Shown: positions 44,720-54,376, counted from the first letter of the stretch. The stretch is 64,000 nt of DNA from an uncultured Lachnospiraceae bacterium (GCA_944384155.1 CALWSG010000059.1:1-64000); one strand, 5' to 3'. Notes: generated from the sequence alone by a model not told the origin. Translations and numbers: made by a program.

Positions 44720-45430
44720 ATGGAAACCATTGAACTTTTAATAAAGGCACACAATGGGGATAAAGAAGCCAGAGATTTATTGGTTTCAGATAACGTAGGA
44801 TTAATCTGGAGTGTAGTCAGAAGGTTTGCAGGAAGAGGCCATGATATGGAGGATTTGTTTCAGATAGGCTGTATAGGCATGATAAAAGCAATAGATAAAT
44901 TTGATTTTTCCTTTGATGTAAAGTTTTCTACATATGCAGTACCTATGATAAGTGGTGAGATAAAACGATTTTTAAGAGATGACGGAATTATAAAGGTGTC
45001 AAGAAGCATAAAGGAAAACGGATGGAAAATTCAAAGGGCAAGTGAGATGTTTTCTAATAAGTACGGCAGAGACGCAACCTTGGAGGAGCTGGCAGCAGCA
45101 ACAGAGCTTAGTGTGGAGGATATAGTTGTTGCAATGGATGCAGGAATGGAGGTTGACTCAATATACAAGTCCATATACCAAAGCGATGGAAATGAAATAT
45201 GTCTTGTGGATAAGATTCCAAAGGCTAAGGACGACAATGAGGAGATGCTGAATCATATGCTTCTTAAGCAGCTTTTGGAGCAGCTTAACGACAATGAGAA
45301 AAAGCTTATAGAGCTTAGGTATTTTCAGGATAAAACACAGATGGAGGTGGCAAAAATCATGGGAATAAGCCAGGTTCAGGTAAGCAGAATGGAAAAAAAG
45401 ATACTGTTAAGGATGAGAAATAGTCTGTGA
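44720..45430 (+). CDS. sigF: RNA polymerase sigma-F factor (early forespore)
   Basis: 236 residues. Region 2 has HDMEDLFQIGCIGMIKAIDK and KFSTYAVPMISGEIKRFLRDD, region 3 RSIKENGWKIQRA, and region 4 TQMEVAKIMGISQVQVSRME for -35 recognition. It drives early forespore genes and is held inactive by SpoIIAB. The operon shows that the host makes, or once made, endospores. Confidence 0.96.
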   Translation: METIELLIKAHNGDKEARDLLVSDNVGLIWSVVRRFAGRGHDMEDLFQIGCIGMIKAIDKFDFSFDVKFSTYAVPMISGEIKRFLRDDGIIKVSRSIKENGWKIQRASEMFSNKYGRDATLEELAAATELSVEDIVVAMDAGMEVDSIYKSIYQSDGNEICLVDKIPKAKDDNEEMLNHMLLKQLLEQLNDNEKKLIELRYFQDKTQMEVAKIMGISQVQVSRMEKKILLRMRNSL

Positions 45431-45454
45431 TATATTGAGTTTATTTTTATATGG

Positions 45455-45502
45455 AAAAAATGGCTTAAACCTAATTTAATCAAGGTTTAAAGCCATTTTT
45501 TA
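45455..45502. terminator. Bidirectional terminator between sigF and tRNA-Leu
   Basis: AAAAAATGGCTTAAACCT (45455-45472) pairs with AGGTTTAAAGCCATTTTTT (45483-45501) with one bulged base; A and T runs flank both sides, suiting both the forward sigF gene and the reverse tRNA gene. Confidence 0.85.
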
Positions 45503-45503
45503 A

Positions 45504-45583
45504 TGCGGATGACAGGAATCGAACCTGCACGGTTGCCCGCTAGATCCTAAGTCTAGTGCGTCTGCCAGTTCCGCCACATCCGC
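45504..45583 (-). tRNA. tRNA-Leu (anticodon UAG)
   Basis: The reverse strand folds into an acceptor stem GCGGATG/CATCCGC, a D arm with GGCAGA, an anticodon arm CTAGA-CTTAGGA-TCTAG (anticodon TAG, reading CUA), a class II variable arm (CGGGCAACCGT) and T loop TTCGAAT. 80 bases with discriminator A; the 3' CCA is not encoded. Confidence 0.97.
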
Positions 45584-45593
45584 ATGCCATAAA

Positions 45594-45622
45594 ATAATAC
45601 AAAATATAAAAACAAATGTCAA
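45594..45622 (-). promoter_or_regulatory. Promoter of tRNA-Leu
   Basis: On the reverse strand TTGACA (45622-45617), 17-base spacer, TATTAT (45599-45594), ten bases before the tRNA 5' end. Confidence 0.85.
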
Positions 45623-45720
45623 GAGTTTTATTATAAACCTTGCAAAAAATTGTGTTTAATCGTAAACTATATACTGAACTATACATTACTAAAGTAATAC
45701 ATATAAACGGAGGCAGTGTT

Positions 45721-46224
45721 ATGTATAATGAGCTTACTCAAAGCGATATAGATAAAATGAAAAAGGAAATAGAATACAGAAAATGTGTGGTGAGAAAGGA
45801 AGCACTGGAGGCTGTGAAGGAGGCAAGGGCACACGGTGATTTAAGTGAGAACTTTGAATATCATGCGGCAAAAAAGGACAAGAATAAAAATGAAAGCCGC
45901 ATAAGGTATCTTGAAAAAATGATAAAGACTGCAACAGTTATATCCGATACATCAAATGACGATGAAGTAGGGCTTAACAATCAGGTAGAGTTATATTTTG
46001 AGGAGGATGATGAGACTGAAACCTTTAAGCTTGTAACAACTGTAAGGGAGGACTCCCTTAAGGGGATGATTAGCACAGAATCACCTATAGGCAGTGCCAT
46101 ACTTGGAAAGCATATAAATGACAGAGTTTATATAAGGGTAAATGATAATTACGGATATTATGTTGTTATAAAGAAAATAGACAAAAATTTAGGTGATGAG
46201 AATGATGCTATAAGAAGTTTCTAA
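45721..46224 (+). CDS. GreA/GreB-family transcription elongation factor
   Basis: Start at 45721 after ACGGAGGCAGTGTT; the frame is open upstream without a signal. 167 residues. An N-terminal coiled coil contains AHGDLSENFEYHAAKKDK, the GreA tip motif with the acidic pair that reaches the polymerase active site, and the C-terminal FKBP-like domain includes STESPIGSAILGKHINDRVY. Gre factors rescue backtracked RNA polymerase. Divergence from housekeeping GreA (for example SENFEYHAA in place of SENAEYDAA) suggests a second family member. Confidence 0.85.
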   Translation: MYNELTQSDIDKMKKEIEYRKCVVRKEALEAVKEARAHGDLSENFEYHAAKKDKNKNESRIRYLEKMIKTATVISDTSNDDEVGLNNQVELYFEEDDETETFKLVTTVREDSLKGMISTESPIGSAILGKHINDRVYIRVNDNYGYYVVIKKIDKNLGDENDAIRSF

Positions 46225-46241
46225 CAGAAAGGAAAGGAAAA

Positions 46242-46685
46242 GTGGAAATAGAAAGAAAATATCTTATCTGTAAGGATAAGCTTCCCGTCAATTACAGTGA
46301 ATATCCCTGTCTTATAATAGAGCAGGCGTATCTGTGCAGAGAGCCTGTTGTAAGAGTGAGAAAGCAAAATAATGAATATTATCTCACATATAAGTCGAAG
46401 GGGCTTATGGAAAGGGAGGAATATAATCTTCCCCTTACAGAGGAAAGCTATAATCATCTTTTAAAAAAAGCAGACGGAGCAATTATAAAAAAGAAAAGGT
46501 ATCTTATACCCCTTAAGCCATATACTATCGAGTTGGATGTGTTTCAGGGAAAGCATGAGGGATTAATACTGGCAGAGGTGGAATTTAGAAGCAGAGAGGA
46601 AGCGGAAGAATTTAATCCTCCTGTCTGGTTTGGAGAAGATGTGACCTTTAGCAGCAAATATCACAACAGTACATTGAGTCAGTAA
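46242..46685 (+). CDS. CYTH-domain protein (triphosphate tunnel metalloenzyme)
   Basis: 147 residues from GTG 46242 (RBS GAAAGGAAAGGAAAA). It begins with the defining ExExK motif, MEIERKYLI. Further triphosphate-tunnel residues are in RVRKQNNEYYLTYKSKG and ELDVFQGKHEGLILAEVEF. CYTH proteins hydrolyse inorganic triphosphate or thiamine triphosphate, or make cAMP; the substrate cannot be told from sequence. It lies 17 bases after the GreA-like gene. Confidence 0.87.
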   Translation: MEIERKYLICKDKLPVNYSEYPCLIIEQAYLCREPVVRVRKQNNEYYLTYKSKGLMEREEYNLPLTEESYNHLLKKADGAIIKKKRYLIPLKPYTIELDVFQGKHEGLILAEVEFRSREEAEEFNPPVWFGEDVTFSSKYHNSTLSQ

Positions 46686-46698
46686 AGGAGGAAATATA

Positions 46699-47250
46699 AT
46701 GAAAAAAATAGCGGCAATGATGGCAGACGGCTTTGAGGAGGTTGAAGCACTGGCAGTTATAGACATTTTAAGAAGAGCTTCCATAGAGATTACAATGATT
46801 TCGGTTATGGGAGGAAGAAATCAGGTGACAGGTGCACACGGTATTACTGTAATGACAGATGCAGTAATTGAGGATATTGATTTCTCCCATTATGACGGGA
46901 TATTTTTGCCGGGAGGCATGCCGGGGACAAATAATCTTGACAAATGCGGCAGGCTTTGTGATGAGATAATACGCTTTAACAATGAAAGAAAGCTTTTGGC
47001 GGCAATATGTGCGGCACCTAAGGTATACGGCAGGCTTGGAATATTAAACGGAAAAAAAGCCACCTGTTTTCCGGGCTTTGAAAATGATTTGCTTGGAGCA
47101 CAAACAGTACATGACAGAGTAGTTGCAGATGGCAATGTTATTACAAGCAGGGGAATGGGAACGGCAATAGATTTGGGATTAAAGCTTGTGGAGATTCTTA
47201 AAGGTGAAGGCGAGTCAAAGGAACTGGCAAGAGCAATACAGTATAAATAG
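46699..47250 (+). CDS. DJ-1/PfpI family protein
   Basis: 183 residues, RBS AAAGGAGGAAATATA. FEEVEALAVIDILRRA, LPGGMPGTNNL and AAICAAPKVYGRLGIL (the nucleophilic cysteine in the elbow, about C102) mark the DJ-1 branch, usually called 4-methyl-5(beta-hydroxyethyl)-thiazole biosynthesis or YajL-type proteins. Suggested roles are protein/nucleotide deglycation or chaperone; none is certain. Confidence 0.88.
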   Translation: MKKIAAMMADGFEEVEALAVIDILRRASIEITMISVMGGRNQVTGAHGITVMTDAVIEDIDFSHYDGIFLPGGMPGTNNLDKCGRLCDEIIRFNNERKLLAAICAAPKVYGRLGILNGKKATCFPGFENDLLGAQTVHDRVVADGNVITSRGMGTAIDLGLKLVEILKGEGESKELARAIQYK

Positions 47251-47284
47251 AAATAATGCTTAACGGCAGGGAAATGAGGAGAAC

Positions 47285-48277
47285 ATGAGAAAAATAGGAA
47301 TAATATGTGGGGCAGTAATGATTATTATGATTGCAGGCTGCAACAACACAGAAGATACAAGGGAGCCTGTAAAAATAGAATACAGTGAAGAAAAGGGAAC
47401 AGTGTCAGGGGTGGCTGATTTTTCAAGTGAGACGCCAAATATAGTAATAAGTGACATTGTGGCATATGTAGGCAGTGACATAGATTATTCATCAGGTGTA
47501 AAGGTGACAAATGCTGACAGCTTTGATGATTTTCAGATGTGGATTGATGCTTCAAAGGTAGATATCTATACAGAGGGAACATATGAAGCAGTATACAGGT
47601 TTGTATATGACGGCGAAACTATAGAAAAAACCATAAAGGTTACTATGATACAGGACACCAGAGAGCCTTCGGGGGACTGGCAGAATAACGGAAATACAAG
47701 CGTAAGCCAAAACGGCAATCAGAATAATAACGGAAGCGGAAACGTAAACAGTAGCGGAAGTGAGCAGACTACCGTAAGTACATCTGACGCAGGAGGAAGC
47801 AGTAATACAAATGCAGGGGGAGAGAACAGCCAAAATGCAGGAGATGGCGGAAACAACGGCAGTTCAGGAAGTAGCGGAAATGCGGGAGGAAATGGCAGCA
47901 GTTCAGGAAGTAACGGAAATGCGGGAGGAAATGGCAGCAGTTCAGGCGGAAATGGAAATACGGGAGGAAATGGCAGCAGCAATAATTCCGGACAGACAGC
48001 AGCAAATACAGAGAATAAGGAGACAACAAGGAGACAGATAATAACAAGCAGCAACACTGATAAGACTAAAGCTTATACACTTGGATATATGGATATAGAG
48101 CTTTTAAGCGGTTCAACAGTTAAGATTAAATGTACATCATCAAAATATATTGTATCTACAAGGACAGATATATCTAATATTACAAAAAACGGAGTAAACT
48201 ATAAAGTATATGAGCTTATAATTACATATAATACAGGTGCAGAGCAGGTTCTTGAGGCTTACGAGGAAAAACAGTAG
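47285..48277 (+). CDS. Lipoprotein with Gly/Asn/Ser-repeat spacer
   Basis: 330 residues. The lipoprotein signal ends at IAGC (about C19). A beta-rich domain (about 45-125, with GTYEAVYRFVYDGETIEKTI, Ig-like) is followed by a flexible Asn/Gly/Ser-rich spacer (about 135-245) that includes a 13-residue repeat NAGGNGSSSGSNG. A final C-terminal domain covers about 250-330. The spacer probably lifts the outer domain through the cell wall. It precedes the MoxR/DUF58 genes by 21 bases and is probably in their operon. Confidence 0.78.
   Translation: MRKIGIICGAVMIIMIAGCNNTEDTREPVKIEYSEEKGTVSGVADFSSETPNIVISDIVAYVGSDIDYSSGVKVTNADSFDDFQMWIDASKVDIYTEGTYEAVYRFVYDGETIEKTIKVTMIQDTREPSGDWQNNGNTSVSQNGNQNNNGSGNVNSSGSEQTTVSTSDAGGSSNTNAGGENSQNAGDGGNNGSSGSSGNAGGNGSSSGSNGNAGGNGSSSGGNGNTGGNGSSNNSGQTAANTENKETTRRQIITSSNTDKTKAYTLGYMDIELLSGSTVKIKCTSSKYIVSTRTDISNITKNGVNYKVYELIITYNTGAEQVLEAYEEKQ
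47879..47985 (+). repeat. 39-bp tandem repeat inside the lipoprotein gene
   Basis: Units start at 47879, 47918 and 47957 (39 bp each, AATGCGGGAGGAAATGGCAG...), keeping the reading frame; the last is shortened. The copy number may vary between strains. Confidence 0.85.
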
Positions 48278-48297
48278 ATAGGGGATGGAGGATTGTC

Positions 48298-49257
48298 GTG
48301 AATATTGAGAATGCAGCAGACGTAAAAAAAATGGCAGATATGCTTACGGAAAATATTGAGAAGGTTATTATAGGAAAAACCCAAACTGTACGAATGGTTG
48401 TAGCAGCAATGCTTGCAGAGGGTCATATTTTGCTGGAGGACGTGCCGGGAAGCGGAAAGACTATGTTAGCCAAGACTCTTGCAAAATCCATAGATGGACA
48501 GTTTAAGAGAATACAGATGACACCGGATCTGCTTCCGGCAGATATAACAGGTATAAATTTTTTTAATATGAAGGAATCTGAGTTTCAGTTTGTAAAGGGA
48601 CCTGTTTTTTCAAATATTCTTATAGCTGATGAGATAAACAGGGCAACACCAAAGACCCAGGCAGGACTTTTGGAGGCTATGGAGGAAAGGCAGGTTACGG
48701 TTGACGGAGCTACATATAATCTTGAGAGGCCATTTCTGGTTATAGCAACGGAAAATCCCATAGATACCCAGGGAGTATTTCCGCTTCCGGAGGCACAGAT
48801 AGACAGATTTACCGTAAAGCTGTCTATGAGTTATCCAAGCCATTATCATATGATAAACATTATGAAAACTCATATGGGAGAGGACATGCTTAAATATGTT
48901 GAGCCGGTGATTAATAAAGATGACATTATAAGTAGTGCACAGGTGGTAAGAAATATAAGAGTGAATGATGACCTTATAGAATATGTTGTAAATATATTGG
49001 AAAAGACAAGGGAAAATGACAAGGTAATTCTTGGAATAAGCCAAAGAGGAGGTTTGGCACTGATATCAGTTGCAAGAAGTCTTGCAGCTATGGACGGAAG
49101 AGAGTATGTTCTTCCCGATGACATAAAAAAAGCAGCTCCGTTTGTTTGTTCTCACAGGCTGATTCTTAAAAACAGTGAAAGAATAAAGGAAAATCCTGAG
49201 AATCGGGTAATGGAACAGATACTGAGTGAGGTGCCTGTTCCTACAGAGGAGCTGTAA
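48298..49257 (+). CDS. MoxR-type AAA+ ATPase
   Basis: 319 residues from GTG 48298 (RBS ATGGAGGATTGTC). Walker A EDVPGSGKTMLAKTLA, Walker B ILIADEINRATPK, sensor 1 VIATENPIDTQGVFPLPEAQ and sensor 2 region are as in MoxR proteins. They act as chaperones for vWA or DUF58 partners; the DUF58 gene follows five bases later. Confidence 0.94.
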   Translation: MNIENAADVKKMADMLTENIEKVIIGKTQTVRMVVAAMLAEGHILLEDVPGSGKTMLAKTLAKSIDGQFKRIQMTPDLLPADITGINFFNMKESEFQFVKGPVFSNILIADEINRATPKTQAGLLEAMEERQVTVDGATYNLERPFLVIATENPIDTQGVFPLPEAQIDRFTVKLSMSYPSHYHMINIMKTHMGEDMLKYVEPVINKDDIISSAQVVRNIRVNDDLIEYVVNILEKTRENDKVILGISQRGGLALISVARSLAAMDGREYVLPDDIKKAAPFVCSHRLILKNSERIKENPENRVMEQILSEVPVPTEEL

Positions 49258-49261
49258 GGAT

Positions 49262-50410
49262 ATGGGGTTTTTATTAGAGCAGGATGTAACGGGAACGGAG
49301 GATATAATACGTTTTGTTATATATATTGTGGAGGCAGCCATTATACTGGCATTGCTAATCTGTGCCTCATATGCTGCATACAGACTGTTAAGATGGTATT
49401 GTTTTAAAAATCTTGAGTATAAAAGATATTTTTCGGAAAAAGGAGCCTTTGAGGAGCAGGAAATTTATCTTATAGAGGAATTTACAAATCATTCTATACT
49501 GCCTATGTTCAGGGTAGACGTGGAAACACATATAACATCAAAGCTTTATGTGCCGGGATTGGCAGCATTATATGATACGGAGAGAGAAACTGATACATAT
49601 CAGGAGTTTATCAGCCGTTTTTTTATTATGCCATATACCAAAATAAGAAGGCGTCACAGGATAATATGTAAAAAGCGGGGATTATACCGGCTGGAATCTG
49701 CAAAAATAAGCTTTATGAGAATAGAGATTTTTCTTGACAGTACGGCAGAGCTTAAGGTATATCCGAGAGAGCTTAAAATTGACGGTATAAATACAATAAA
49801 TAACTGTATATATACAAATGCCGTTGCAAAAAGACCTGTAATAAAAGATGTCTTTTCACTTGCGAAAGTCAGGGAATATAATTACGGTGATGCCATGAAT
49901 ACCATAAATCACAAGGCAACGGCAAAATCGGGAAAGCTTATGGTAAATGAATGTGAGTTTGTTATGGGTAGGCGAATGATAATATATCTTAACTTCGAGG
50001 CCGGAAATACAGGTATATCGGCAGAAGCATTTCAGAATATAATGGAAAAATCAATGGAATATGTGGCATATATAGCAGGGGAGGCACTTAGAGAGGGCTG
50101 GCAGATAGGCTACAGGGCAAACTGCAAAATGGAAGACGGCAGCCGTTTTGTAAGAATAGGAATAGGTGCAGGCTATGGAAAGTATATAGAAATACTGGAA
50201 GCATTGGCAGAAACAAGAACTGTATTCGGTAATTCCATAGGATATGTATTTAACATGGACATAGATGCCTTTATATCCAATACGGAAATTTTTATATTTA
50301 CTGCATATACTGACTTAAGTATACAGGAGAGAATAGAAAAACTTGAAAGCATGGGAAATAAAGTATATGTAATAGATTTAAAGGAGGTAACGGTCTATGA
50401 AGAAGATTAA
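49262..50410 (+). CDS. DUF58 protein, MoxR partner
   Basis: Start at 49262 after AGCTGTAAGGAT; upstream codons overlap the MoxR gene. 382 residues. One or two N-terminal membrane helices lead to the DUF58 core KVREYNYGDAMNTINHKATA (canonical REYQPGDSLRRINWKAsA) and a vWA-like fold after it (RRMIIYLNFEAG). The protein probably anchors a membrane complex controlled by MoxR. It overlaps the next gene by 14 bases. Confidence 0.9.
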   Translation: MGFLLEQDVTGTEDIIRFVIYIVEAAIILALLICASYAAYRLLRWYCFKNLEYKRYFSEKGAFEEQEIYLIEEFTNHSILPMFRVDVETHITSKLYVPGLAALYDTERETDTYQEFISRFFIMPYTKIRRRHRIICKKRGLYRLESAKISFMRIEIFLDSTAELKVYPRELKIDGINTINNCIYTNAVAKRPVIKDVFSLAKVREYNYGDAMNTINHKATAKSGKLMVNECEFVMGRRMIIYLNFEAGNTGISAEAFQNIMEKSMEYVAYIAGEALREGWQIGYRANCKMEDGSRFVRIGIGAGYGKYIEILEALAETRTVFGNSIGYVFNMDIDAFISNTEIFIFTAYTDLSIQERIEKLESMGNKVYVIDLKEVTVYEED

Positions 50411-51029
50411 GCCTTCAGATATATTTACAAAGAGACGTATAACGGGGCTGGTGTTTCTGGCAGGAGCACTTATAACAGCGTGGGCTGCTCTTCATACAAA
50501 AGGCTTTATGCAGCAGATGCTTTCTGTGCTTAGTATATTTTTTGATATAGGGGCACTTTACTGTATCTGTATATCCATGGAGAGTGAACGGAAATGTGCA
50601 AAAAGAATAAAATCCTTTATGGTGAGCTTTACAAGGGCTGTATTTAAATTTATAAAAAAGGTAATGGATAAGCTGTCACTGTCACATGGAAAATCCTTTA
50701 ATACAGTGAAAATGATAAAGGGCTATAATGATGTGACAGAAAAGGCAGGCGGTGATTATGCAGATAAAAAGAAGAAAAAGAAGCATAAGCGGTATAAGTA
50801 TATGGACAATGTGGAAAAGGTAAGGTTTCTGTATGAAAAGAGGGTAACAGGCGCAATAAAGAATGGCATAGAAATAGAAGAATCAATGACGCCTATAGAG
50901 GCAGGAGACATTATGGCAAGGGAAAAATATATGAAAGATAATAACGATATACTTATTGAAACATATAATCAGGCACGCTATGATGATAAGTCAGTAATTA
51001 CAGATGATATGGTTAAAAAAATTCAGTAA
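50397..51029 (+). CDS. DUF4129-like membrane protein without transglutaminase domain
   Basis: 210 residues. Two hydrophobic helices (about 16-33 and 40-60) lead to a Lys-rich stretch. The C-terminal VRFLYEKRVTGAIKNGIEI, MTPIEAGDIM and YNQARYDD match the end domain (DUF4129) of the long transglutaminase proteins that normally follow MoxR-DUF58. Here the transglutaminase core is absent and only the anchor and tail remain. It may tether the complex. Last gene of the operon. Confidence 0.7.
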   Translation: MKKIKPSDIFTKRRITGLVFLAGALITAWAALHTKGFMQQMLSVLSIFFDIGALYCICISMESERKCAKRIKSFMVSFTRAVFKFIKKVMDKLSLSHGKSFNTVKMIKGYNDVTEKAGGDYADKKKKKKHKRYKYMDNVEKVRFLYEKRVTGAIKNGIEIEESMTPIEAGDIMAREKYMKDNNDILIETYNQARYDDKSVITDDMVKKIQ

Positions 51030-51060
51030 TAAACCTTGGAAAATGAGAAAATATAAGTGC

Positions 51061-51089
51061 TGGACAATTTAGGAAGCTTATGATATAAT
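51061..51089 (+). promoter_or_regulatory. Promoter of tig
   Basis: TGGACA (51061-51066), 17 bases, TATAAT (51084-51089), with TGA just before the -10 (extended -10). Confidence 0.88.
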
Positions 51090-51128
51090 ACACTGATGCT
51101 ATAGGCGTTTAAGGAGGAAATTAAAAAC

Positions 51129-52412
51129 ATGAGTTTACAAATTGAAAAATTAGAGAAAAATATGGCTAAACTTACAATCGAGGTTTCAGCAGAGGAATTT
51201 GAAAAGGCAGTAGAGAAGGCTTATCAGAAAAATAAGGGTAAAATGAGCATTCCGGGCTTTAGAAAAGGAAAGGTTCCTCGTCAGATGCTTGAGAAGATGT
51301 ACGGTGCGGAAATCTTTTTTGAGGATGCTGCAAATGAAGTTATTCCAGAGGCATATTCAGAGGAAGCATCTAACTGCGAGCTTGATATTGTGTCACAGCC
51401 TAAAATAGATGTAGTACAGATTGGAAAGGGAAAATCTTTTATATTTACGGCAGAGGTTGCAACAAAGCCTGAAGTGGAGCTTGGAGAATATAAAGGAATA
51501 AAGGTTGAGAAGCCTTCTGTGGAAGTGACAGACGAGGATATAAACGCAGAGCTTGAAAACGTGAGAAAGCAGAATTCAAGAACCATACCTGTAGAAGATA
51601 GAGCCGTAGAGGACGGAGATATTGCAACTATTGATTTTGAAGGATTTGTGGATGGAGAGCCATTTGAGGGAGGCAAGGGAACAGATTATCCTCTTACTAT
51701 AGGTTCTCATTCATTTATTGATACATTTGAGCAGCAGTTAATCGGCAAAAATATCGGAGAGGAAGTGGAAGTAAATGTTACCTTCCCGGAAGATTATCAG
51801 GCTGAGAATTTAAAAGGAAAGCCTGCAATGTTTAAGGTTACTGTTAAGGAAATCAAGAAGGTTGAGCTTCCGGAGTTAGATGATGATTTTGCACAGGATG
51901 TGTCAGAGTTTGATACATTAGCTGAGTACAGAGAGGATATAAAGAATAAGCTTGCACAGAAGAAGGAAGCTGAAGCTAAGACAGAGATAGAGAACAAGGC
52001 TGTTGACGCATTGATAGAGTCCTCTAAGATGGATATACCTGAACCAATGATAGATCTTCAGGTTCGCCAGATGGCAGATGATTTTGCAAGAAGAATCCAG
52101 TCTCAGGGAATTTCCATAGAGCAGTACTTTCAGTTTACGGGTCTTACATCAGACAAAATGCTTGAGCAGATGAGACCTCAGGCATTAAAGAGAATTCAAA
52201 GCAGACTTGTCCTTGAGGCAGTTGCTAAGGCGGAAAATTTTGATATAACGGAAGAAGATATAAATGCTGAGATAGATAAAATGGCATCAATGTATCAAAT
52301 GGAAGCAGATAAGCTTAAGGAAATGATAACAGATGCAGAGAAAGATTCTATGAAGCAGGATATAGGAGTACAGAAAGCAGTAGATTTTATTGTTGCTAAT
52401 GTACAGGGCTAA
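51129..52412 (+). CDS. tig: Trigger factor
   Basis: 427 residues, RBS AAGGAGGAAATTAAAAAC. The ribosome-binding loop is MSIPGFRKGKVPRQMLEKMY, followed by a peptidyl-prolyl isomerase domain (GDIATIDFEGFVDGEPFEGG) and the long helical C-terminal chaperone domain. It binds nascent chains at the exit tunnel. It leads the clpP-clpX-lon-ysxC protein-quality group and has its own strong promoter. Confidence 0.97.
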   Translation: MSLQIEKLEKNMAKLTIEVSAEEFEKAVEKAYQKNKGKMSIPGFRKGKVPRQMLEKMYGAEIFFEDAANEVIPEAYSEEASNCELDIVSQPKIDVVQIGKGKSFIFTAEVATKPEVELGEYKGIKVEKPSVEVTDEDINAELENVRKQNSRTIPVEDRAVEDGDIATIDFEGFVDGEPFEGGKGTDYPLTIGSHSFIDTFEQQLIGKNIGEEVEVNVTFPEDYQAENLKGKPAMFKVTVKEIKKVELPELDDDFAQDVSEFDTLAEYREDIKNKLAQKKEAEAKTEIENKAVDALIESSKMDIPEPMIDLQVRQMADDFARRIQSQGISIEQYFQFTGLTSDKMLEQMRPQALKRIQSRLVLEAVAKAENFDITEEDINAEIDKMASMYQMEADKLKEMITDAEKDSMKQDIGVQKAVDFIVANVQG

Positions 52413-52445
52413 TAATAAAAATATTGTAGATATGGAGGTATAAGT

Positions 52446-53033
52446 ATGAGTTTAGTGCCATATGTCATTGAACAGACAAGCAGGGGGGAAAGATCCTACG
52501 ATATCTATTCAAGGCTTTTAAAGGATAGAATAATATTTTTAGGCGAGGAGGTAAATGATGCCTCAGCCAGTATAGTAGTAGCGCAGTTGTTGTTTTTAGA
52601 GTCAGAGGATCCTAATAAAGACATCCATTTATATATAAACAGTCCGGGAGGCTCTGTTACGGCAGGAATGGCTATATATGACACTATGAATTATATTAAG
52701 TGTGATGTTTCAACTATTTGTATAGGGATGGCTGCAAGTATGGGTGCATTTCTTTTATCAAGCGGTGCAAAAGGTAAGAGAATGGCACTTCCTAATGCAG
52801 AGGTAATGATACATCAGCCTCTTGGCGGTGCCAAGGGTCAGGCTACTGAGATACAGATAGCCTGTGAGCAGATTTTAAAGACAAAGAAGAAGTTAAATGA
52901 GATTCTTGCCAAGAACACAGGCAAGCCTTTGGAGGTTATTCAGGCAGATACAGAGAGAGATAACTATATGACAGCAGAAGAAGCCAGGGAATATGGTCTG
53001 GTGGATATAGTAATTGAAAAAAGAGAAGCCTAA
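52446..53033 (+). CDS. clpP: ATP-dependent Clp protease proteolytic subunit
   Basis: 195 residues, RBS ATGGAGGTATAAGT. The catalytic serine is in [14 protein letters not shown], histidine in [14 protein letters not shown] and aspartate in TERDNYM. Tetradecameric chamber protease fed by ClpX. It is 33 bases after tig and 52 bases before clpX. Confidence 0.98.
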   Translation: MSLVPYVIEQTSRGERSYDIYSRLLKDRIIFLGEEVNDASASIVVAQLLFLESEDPNKDIHLYINSPGGSVTAGMAIYDTMNYIKCDVSTICIGMAASMGAFLLSSGAKGKRMALPNAEVMIHQPLGGAKGQATEIQIACEQILKTKKKLNEILAKNTGKPLEVIQADTERDNYMTAEEAREYGLVDIVIEKREA

Positions 53034-53085
53034 AATAAGGCGGAAATGAAATGTATTAATGGTGGAAAGAGGTGAAAGGACATTT

Positions 53086-54360
53086 ATGGCAGGAAAGGAT
53101 AAGGATATAGATGCAAAGCAGTTAAGATGCTCCTTCTGCGGTAAGCCAAGTAATCAGGTAAGAAGAAAGCTTATTGCAGGACCTAACGGTGTATATATAT
53201 GCGACGAGTGTATAGATATATGTGCAGACATTCTTGAGGAGGAGCTTGAGGAAGAATATGAAGAGGATGGCATGCCGATAGACAAAATAAATCTTCTGAA
53301 GCCAAAGGAAATAAAAGAATTTCTTGATGAATATGTTATAGGTCAGGATGAAGCAAAAAAGGTCTTGTCAGTGGCAGTTTACAATCATTATAAGAGAGTA
53401 ATGTCTGGAAGAGACCTTGATGTTGAGATACAAAAGAGTAATATACTGATGCTTGGACCTACCGGCTCAGGAAAAACATATATAGCCCAGACACTTGCAA
53501 AGCTTTTAAATGTACCTTTTGCCATAGCAGATGCAACGGCGCTTACAGAAGCAGGATATGTAGGTGAGGACGTTGAAAATATTTTACTTAAGCTTATACA
53601 GGCTGCCGATTACAATGTGGAAAAGGCAGAGTATGGAATTATTTACATTGATGAGATAGATAAGATTACAAAGAAGTCGGAAAATGTTTCCATAACCAGA
53701 GACGTATCGGGAGAAGGTGTGCAGCAGGCACTTTTAAAGATACTTGAGGGAACCGTTGCTTCAGTTCCGCCTCAGGGAGGACGTAAGCATCCTCATCAGG
53801 AGCTTATACCTATAGATACTACTAATATATTATTTATATGCGGTGGTGCCTTTGAGGGGCTGGATAAGATTATTGAAACAAGAATAGATAAAAAATCCAT
53901 AGGCTTTAATGCAGAGATAGGAACAGGAACACAGGAGGAGGAAGATGAGCTTCTTCACAAGGTTATGCCTCAGGATTTAATGAAGTTTGGTCTTATTCCT
54001 GAATTTATCGGACGTGTACCAGCCATAGTTACATTGGATTTACTAAGAAAGGAAGACTTAGTAAGGATATTAAAGGAACCTAAAAACGCCATAGCAAAGC
54101 AGTATAAAAAGTTGTTTGAGTTAGATGATGTAGAGCTGGAATTTACCGATGATGCACTGGAGGCCATAGCCGATAAAGCAGTGGAGAGAAAAACAGGAGC
54201 ACGAGGCTTAAGGGCTATTATGGAAGGCAGCATGACAGATATTATGTATGAGATACCGTCAGATAATTCTATTGAGAAATGTATTATTGACAGAGATGTG
54301 ATAGTAAACGGTACAGAGCCTAAGGTGATTTATAAAAAAAAGGCACTTAAGCAGGCATAA
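53086..54360 (+). CDS. clpX: ATP-dependent Clp protease ATP-binding subunit
   Basis: Start at 53086 after GGTGAAAGGACATTT; an upstream in-frame ATG at 53059 is less supported. 424 residues. The N-terminal zinc-binding domain has [13 protein letters not shown] and CDECIDIC. The AAA+ module has Walker [14 protein letters not shown], Walker B YIDEIDKI and sensor 2 [10 protein letters not shown]. It unfolds substrates for ClpP. A terminator follows. Confidence 0.98.
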   Translation: MAGKDKDIDAKQLRCSFCGKPSNQVRRKLIAGPNGVYICDECIDICADILEEELEEEYEEDGMPIDKINLLKPKEIKEFLDEYVIGQDEAKKVLSVAVYNHYKRVMSGRDLDVEIQKSNILMLGPTGSGKTYIAQTLAKLLNVPFAIADATALTEAGYVGEDVENILLKLIQAADYNVEKAEYGIIYIDEIDKITKKSENVSITRDVSGEGVQQALLKILEGTVASVPPQGGRKHPHQELIPIDTTNILFICGGAFEGLDKIIETRIDKKSIGFNAEIGTGTQEEEDELLHKVMPQDLMKFGLIPEFIGRVPAIVTLDLLRKEDLVRILKEPKNAIAKQYKKLFELDDVELEFTDDALEAIADKAVERKTGARGLRAIMEGSMTDIMYEIPSDNSIEKCIIDRDVIVNGTEPKVIYKKKALKQA

Positions 54361-54376
54361 ATAATTTAGGCAGGTG

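Noticed and set aside
47719-48057. Long reverse-strand frames rich in Pro, Leu and Phe
   Set aside because: They are the antisense of the Gly/Asn/Ser repeat region of the lipoprotein gene and have no ribosome site.
51030-51128. CtsR or CIRCE heat-shock operator before tig-clpP-clpX
   Set aside because: Neither GGTCAAA direct repeats nor the TTAGCACTC inverted repeat is present; only a strong sigma-A promoter is seen.
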